Assembly: GCA_001599295.1 (NCBI GenBank) | Contig: BCGN01000002.1 | Span: 1,922,001 to 1,986,000 of the forward strand | DNA: 64,000 nt | Reading direction: 5' to 3' | DNA from: Sporopachydermia quercuum | Lineage: Eukaryota > Ascomycota > Sporopachydermiomycetes > Sporopachydermiales > Sporopachydermiaceae | Made by a program: the position numbers and the translations under genes | Notes under the pieces: model-generated | What the model saw: the letters and a program-made list of their open reading frames with translations, nothing else | Database searches by the model: none | What the model was told of the DNA's origin: nothing | In this document: positions 58,683 through 64,000 of the stretch, in pieces | Layout: every line of letters starts with the position of its first letter | Numbering within the stretch: position 1 is the stretch's first letter

Positions 58683-60230
58683 TCAGCGATAGATCTTTTC
58701 ATCAAGCTCTGTACGATCAACATCTAAATCCAAATCGGAGCTTGATTCATTATCCGATAATGCAAGTTCATCTATTCGATGATGTCCATTGCCGTTACCA
58801 TTAATGTCACCATTTGGTCCATCTTCAAGGTTCTCATAGTTCAGTTTATTCTTCTTAGACAGAAGATGAGCAAATGGTCTTTGCTGTTCTCTAACGTTCC
58901 ATTTCAAGGTCCTGCTAACGCTATCAATATAATCTGTTGGTTTAGATATTATGGTGGGAAATGGATACTGTGATACACTAACCTCAACATAATCTCCGGC
59001 TTTAATCTCAGTTCTATCCCTGCCATCAAAAGATGCCCATGCTGTAGATCTTGACTTCGCAGGTATTGAAACCCTGAGTTTCATTGAATCAGGTAATAGC
59101 ATAGGTCGAAATGATAAGGTATGGGGACAAATTGGCGTAACAGAAATAGCAGAAACCTCAGGATGAACTAATGATCCACCAGCAGAAAGTGAATAAGCTG
59201 TAGAGCCCGTTGGTGTTGATAGGATTAATCCATCTGCCTGAACGACAGTCAATAAGTTTCCATCTCCATATAGTTCTAGCATAGATATCCAGGGACTAGG
59301 ACCTCGATCAACAACAATCTCATTCAAAACTTGATGTGAGCTTATCAATTCATCATTACTATTATAAATTGAACAAAGAAACCTCATACGAAGATTCACT
59401 CTAAACCCTTCTTCGAAAATACTCCTCAAAGTTGATCTAAAGTTTTCAAATATGAAGTTCGTTAGGAAACCTAGACTGCCGAGTCTGAAAGCCATTACTG
59501 GAGGAACAACTTCTTGAAACAATCCAGACACATATAAAACTGTACCATCACCACCTAATGCTATAACTAAATCAAATAAGTTTGGAGATTTTTTTGCGAG
59601 TTCAGTATCCCAATATTTCAAATAGCCTTCAAAAGATGGATTATCAGCAATCAAACCTGAACTATTGAACCTTTTCGAGTTCCTCAATTTATGATCAACA
59701 TAAACAGTAACTGGTCTTTCACATTTGACAGATAGATCAGCAAACGAATTTGAATTTGAGCTTGATTGCGATGAAGATGCAGATGAAGTACTTTTAACAC
59801 CAGAGATAAGCCATTCAGCCACTTCTCTTGTAAGATAAACAAGGGAATTATCTCTTGCCTTAGTTACAATCATCACCGACTGAACGTTTAAATGGACAAT
59901 AGCTTCCCGCAGCTGAAAAGCTAACCGTTTGACTTCAGTGGCTGTTTTAACACTAGATTTCTATGTTAGCATATAGGAAAGTAGGTGAACAGAACTATTG
60001 ACAAGTATGACTGGCTAATAGAACAATAAGAACGTCCCTAAATTGACTACCATTCAAAACCCAATTATTACATACTAATTTGAATGCGAGATTTTTCCTT
60101 CACCCTTATCTAGATTACCTTTATTAGAAGGTGGCACTTCTTCCACAACAGCATCGCTGAACTTCTCATGAATGTAGCAACCATTGCCAATATCGGAGGA
60201 TCTAGGATTCTCCCTAGTGTTGAAATACAT
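58683..60230 (-). CDS. UTR1: NAD/NADH kinase Utr1, two exons
   Basis: I place exon 1 at 60230-60076 and exon 2 at 59952-58683. The 123-nt intron has a GTATGT donor, GCTAAC branch and CTAG acceptor 13 nt on. This gives 474 residues. Exon 1 encodes MYFNTRENPRSSDIGNGCYIHEKF..., with a CYIH motif like the CFVH of Utr1 proteins. The join leads into 'VKTATEVKRLAFQLREAIVHLNVQSVMIVTKARD', conserved before the kinase core. GGDGT (about 185-189) and 'DGLILSTPTGSTAYSLSAGG' are the NAD-kinase ATP/NAD motifs. Utr1 phosphorylates NAD(H) to NADP(H) in the cytosol. An earlier TAG acceptor would create a stop, so the later one is chosen. Exon 1 is inferred. Confidence 0.88.
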
Positions 60231-61835
60231 GGCTCTTCTTTATTCTTCTCTTCGACTAGCTGATTTTAAGATACTTTTGTTCAAGAATTCTCTTCTTTCT
60301 CACTTATCAGGTTTATTTTGTTTCGACTTGTTGTTTATTGAGGACTTCTCACACTACTTCTATGTTTTAGTGACAGTTGATCAACCTCATACAATGATTA
60401 TGTAGTCTTAGAATAACACTATCAGTAAAAAGAATATCAATAAAATTGTTTTCAATGCAAATGAGTTCAAGGCATAAATTCAATTACCTCGCTGCTATCC
60501 TTCTATCTATTAAACTTCTAACTTTCACTCCTATCTTTCAAGTAGAGTTGAAAGGCAAGGCGATAGAATAACAGAACTCACAGATCTATGAGCAGAGCCA
60601 ATGTCTGAGATTATAAGCTAGCCCACCCAACACCTTACTCTAAGTTCAATCCAAGCCAATAACTCTTTGTAAAAGAAAACAACACTTAAACGAATATAAA
60701 AAATGCTCTCCTTCCTTCTTTCTTTTTATCGTTCTTGTCTCCTTTTTCTTTTTATCCGAAGTGAAACTCTGCTTGAAAAATTCGCTTTTTGGGCTATCTT
60801 TCAGAAAAAAAGGTTAAATACTCAAAATAATGTATGATGACGTGAACAGATATTTGTCCAAATTAACCCGATGGTGATTAAGCGGATTGGAACCGGAAAA
60901 ATGTCAAATTGATGACAGGGAGGCAATATCAATATGAAATGTAGATGTTTTGTGCCTGCGATTCATGGAGTAGACAATTAAGTTATTCGCAAAAGTTGTG
61001 GATTTTGTTAAATTGATGATAGTCACAAATGATGTTTCCAGAAATCAGTACTCAGTTCTGTTTTAGGTGCTAATTTGTAGGATTTTAATGTAGACAAAGA
61101 AGAGAGGTAGACTACGATACGTAGCCAAATTATATCCAAGACGATGACAATATTGACAGTGGATGCGCACAGTCTTTTAGATACAAAGCTAAATATCAAT
61201 ACAATACAAGGAATAATTCGAAAATGACTATCAAGCAGAATAGAATCAATACGGAAAAACAGAGACTCTCATTTATACATCGGGTATTCTTTTCAGCGTT
61301 TTGGGAAGTATATAGCAATTCACCAGTATGCAGCTCTTCTACAAGGTGATGATGAAAAACTTCAAAGGAGCTTCCCCACATAAAATCCGATTTCACCGTG
61401 GGAAAATCATCATCAATCCCTAAACAGTACAGTGCTATCTAAAAGTAATGATAAAGCATATCTGATGTTAGTTTTATGTACCTTTTCCATTGCCCGTATA
61501 TCTCTTTTTGTGGTGTCCTTCCCCCACATTCATGCTATGTATCTGATGACTCACCTGATTGACAGGAAAAACAGATGCGCAAACGCAAAAGAAGTATAAC
61601 TCGGTGAAATCAAGGTGTCAATTAAAGAACAACAAACAAACAAACAGTGACATGATAGTGATCTCCACAATGCTAATCATCGAATGAATAGTTCTGCTTC
61701 ATCCTCATCTATGATCAATCTGTGTACCTGACTGGCAATGCATTGATTGTCAGGGTTGTCATGACGGCAAAATGTTTTTCTGATAGTCAACAAGACATTG
61801 GTTCAGGACAATCAAGACATTGTGACATGAGAAAT

Positions 61836-61841
61836 CACGTG
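61836..61841. promoter_or_regulatory. CACGTG E-box (AATCACGTGAT)
   Basis: An E-box sharing an 11-base context with the site upstream of the SHU2-like gene. It lies in the UTR1-thioredoxin desert, far from either start. Confidence 0.35.
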
Positions 61842-62484
61842 ATATCTCGAAATAAACTGTCTCATAAGAGGTGATATGAAGAACCTCATATTTCTAGTAT
61901 TGTTACTAATGGCGCTGTTTTTCTGGCTGGCCAGCTTATCACCATTGTAGTTTAAGTTAATAGCAAAAAAAGGTCCATAAATATGATGGGTTAATAGAAT
62001 GGCAGGAAGCATAAAAATTCTGGTATATTAGAAACATCTGTCTAGCAGTTTTTTAGGAAAAGTTTAACTGTTGGAAGCGTCCCCAATGATTGCACATCAA
62101 GTCTGAATCTTCGTTAATGATACCTCATTTGGCTAACGATACAAATAGATCAACATGATATAGACATAGGATAGAAATAGGATAAATTTATCACTATCTT
62201 TGTTGCATTGCAGTAGAAATATATTCTAACGACTTAGTCACGATTCTCTCTTTATTCATAGAACATATAAGTTGAAACAAGACTCATATTTCAGAGGTAG
62301 ACAACTTATGTATGTTGAAGGGTTCATCTTCCTTCTGCATTTCACCAGATCTCTATTCTGATATGACTTCATTCTAGAAAACCGTTGGCCTGAAATCAGT
62401 GACAAATGACCTAAGAAGATTCCGATTTATCGTTATCATCTATTGTATATCGATCATAAAAGTTTTACTAGTAAATAGACTGTC

Positions 62485-62491
62485 TTACTAA
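62485..62491 (+). promoter_or_regulatory. Yap1-type site TTACTAA (distal)
   Basis: A perfect TTACTAA, about 760 bp upstream of the thioredoxin ATG. Thioredoxin genes are classical Yap1/Cap1 oxidative-stress targets, but the 7-mer is common in AT-rich DNA. Confidence 0.3.
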
Positions 62492-62737
62492 AGATAAAGT
62501 TTATCTTTAAGCTAAAATCTAGGCTCTACATGTGTGACAACATTTTCTTACCGATCTTTCTTCTTATCTAAGCATTGTCGTGTTGTTGAGAGGATCAACA
62601 GAAAGAAAGGAAAAATTTATTCATCAAACATCCAATATTTTTGCCATACTATTTCAAGCAGTTATTTATTTCATCATTTCTTTCATCTCATTTGATCCAT
62701 GTCATTCTTAGACTTCTGAATCATCTCGCATCTTACT

Positions 62738-62744
62738 TTACTAA
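62738..62744 (+). promoter_or_regulatory. Yap1-type site TTACTAA (proximal)
   Basis: A perfect TTACTAA, about 510 bp upstream of the thioredoxin ATG and about 120 bp upstream of a TATA-like patch near 62864. Confidence 0.35.
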
Positions 62745-63250
62745 GTGGATTAATAAGCAATTGCGTTACCGAACACTTCTTTAACATGGGATTAAAAATC
62801 AAATCACTCCAACGCCTCAATTCATTATAAATACTTATCAATTATTTACAGCAGAGACTTTCATATATAAATAGCTGCTCATGCCTTCCTTTTCTTATTT
62901 TTCTTTAATTCTTTAATACCTTTCGCATCCTTCCAANTCCTATCATTAATTCCATATCGTCATCATACATTTCATCATATCATCTGTCCCATTGCTCATC
63001 CTTCAGGACTCACGTACAAACATCATATGAAAGGGGAACTGGAACGGCCATCAATCACATCACCATATTAGCATTAATTCTGTTTCACTTCTTCACCTAC
63101 TGTATTATTGTGCTATATCATAGAAGCTATAGAAAAGAATCCAATCAATCAATCCATCGGATATAAATCGACGAAAAAAAGATTAACCTAGTCAGTATAG
63201 TATACATTTAGTACTAAATCAAATCACCAGCGTACAATAAATTCATCACA

Positions 63251-63562
63251 ATGGTTGAACAAATTAAATCAGTTGAACAATTCAAAGAAGTCACATCTGC
63301 TTCAAATTTAGTCGTTATTGACTTCTTTGCTACCTGGTGCGGACCTTGCAAGATGATTTCACCAGTTATTGAAAAATTCTCAAAGGAATTCACTGATGCC
63401 AGTTTCTACAAGGTTGATGTTGATGAATTATCATCTGTTGCTGCTGAAAACGACATCTCATCAATGCCAACATTTTTATTCTTCAAAGAAGGTAAAGTCA
63501 TTGGTAAGGTGATTGGTGCTAATCCATCTGCTATTAAAAATGCTATTCAACAAGCTTTATGA
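63251..63562 (+). CDS. TRX1: Cytosolic thioredoxin
   Basis: The 103-residue protein is a complete classical thioredoxin: 'VVIDFFATWCGPCKMISPVIEKFSKEF' with active-site Cys30 and Cys33, the cis-proline in SSMPTFLFF, and the closing GANPSAIKNAIQQAL helix. No presequence is present, so it is cytosolic or nuclear, as Trx1/Trx2. It reduces peroxiredoxins, ribonucleotide reductase and PAPS reductase using electrons from thioredoxin reductase and NADPH. The neighbouring divergent gene is the NAD kinase that supplies NADP(H). Whether this is the only cytosolic thioredoxin gene cannot be told, so the number in the symbol is nominal. Confidence 0.96.
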   Translation: MVEQIKSVEQFKEVTSASNLVVIDFFATWCGPCKMISPVIEKFSKEFTDASFYKVDVDELSSVAAENDISSMPTFLFFKEGKVIGKVIGANPSAIKNAIQQAL

Positions 63563-64000
63563 CTATACAGCAAGCTATAAACAGGTCAAATGGAATGGTC
63601 TATTATATAATATGTTTCTTTATAAATGATTGAATATATGTTCATTTCAAATAGAACGAGCGTAGATACTCGTATTGTATATGTACTCTAGAAGCAAAGG
63701 ACAAAGGAAGAGTAACGGAAGCAATGAATGTATGTAGAGCAAACCAAAATTAGAAGAGATAAAGAGTAAACCAAACCTGTATATAGTTGAAGTATTTCGT
63801 AGCGAAATATATCATATTCTGAGAGAGGTCAAAATAGCCGGATGTTAGAATGTTCATATATTTGTTTACTTCTAGTAAACCTGACCTTCAGTTCCTTGAA
63901 ACAACTCTTCCATATTTGTCACTGTCATCTACTTGGAAAGCAAATATTGATTACTTGATTTTCTGAATAAATTGATGGATATTAGGTGAGTCTTTTGATC
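63563..64000. other. Window end, downstream of thioredoxin
   Basis: About 440 bp of AT-rich sequence with no gene visible before the window ends. Confidence 0.6.

Larger units (their letters stand above)
60231..63250. other. 3.0 kb gene desert between divergent UTR1 and thioredoxin
   Basis: No supportable gene; open frames of 66-73 codons are taken as chance. It holds a TCACGTGA E-box (61836-61841), two TTACTAA Yap1-type sites (62485-62491 and 62738-62744) and a TATATAAAT patch near 62864, about 385 bp before the thioredoxin ATG. The tract 60720-60770 is pyrimidine-rich. Confidence 0.5.

Noticed and set aside
59961-59976. TAG acceptor immediately after GCTAAC in UTR1
   Set aside because: Joined to the exon 1 frame it produces a stop codon at the junction; the CTAG eight bases later restores the conserved frame.

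Overview
The window is a contiguous, AT-rich (roughly one-third GC) piece of nuclear chromosome from a budding yeast of the subphylum Saccharomycotina. The clues are the gene content (MDM34, BEM2, UBP3, MUB1, SGF29 and SHU2-type genes), compact genes with short 5'-biased introns carrying TACTAAC-like branch sites, and yeast-type tRNA genes. I find 22 supported protein genes and three tRNA genes, with no sign of a mobile element, virus-like element or CRISPR. CTG codons fall on strongly conserved leucines in the OAC1-like, MUB1-like and Anp1-family genes. This argues for standard decoding of CTG and against a CTG-Ser yeast. The species cannot be named from this.

Layout. 0-9.5 kb: a DHA1 drug/polyamine-type MFS exporter; MDM34 of the ER-mitochondria ERMES tether; a divergent pair of intron-containing genes, BOL2 (Fe-S/iron signalling) and NIF3; then a siderophore-iron transporter of the ARN/SIT family whose promoter carries iron-type GATA sites. 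9.5-12.5 kb: a gene desert ending in tRNA-Gly(GCC). 13-24.5 kb: an Anp1/Van1/Mnn9-family Golgi mannosyltransferase divergent from the F-box gene HRT3; a bHLH transcription factor with a long loop; the deubiquitinase UBP3; and a SWIM-domain SHU2-like recombination gene. 24.9-30.7 kb: a PLP aminotransferase, a mitochondrial helical-repeat-like protein divergent from the insertase OXA1. 31-38.6 kb: the very large BEM2 RhoGAP. 38.6-42.5 kb: another desert with a perfect palindrome around an NN. 42.5-46.2 kb: SGF29 (three introns), the cardiolipin-pathway gene PGS1, and tRNA-Ser(GCT) with an intron. 46.2-55 kb: a desert, MUB1, the mitochondrial oxaloacetate carrier OAC1, and CAP2, whose first exon is only the ATG. 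56-64 kb: tRNA-Asp(GTC) with an intron, a beta-lactamase-fold hydrolase, the NAD kinase UTR1 with a previously hidden first exon, a 3 kb desert and a cytosolic thioredoxin.

Themes. Mitochondrial biogenesis and lipids recur (MDM34, OXA1, PGS1, OAC1, the presequence-bearing protein at 27-28.5 kb). So does iron/redox physiology (BOL2, siderophore transporter, UTR1, thioredoxin) and ubiquitin control (HRT3, UBP3, MUB1). No operon-like or dedicated novel multi-gene system is evident. Most of the unusual content is in gene structure and in cis motifs: eight spliceosomal introns in six of 22 genes, all with branch-to-acceptor distances of about 9-21 nt; one-codon first exon; conserved-looking intergenic motifs.

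Limits. About 58 single N bases are scattered through the sequence. All product calls rest on reading translated sequence against remembered family features; no database search was run. Splice sites are inferred from motifs, frame and homology.
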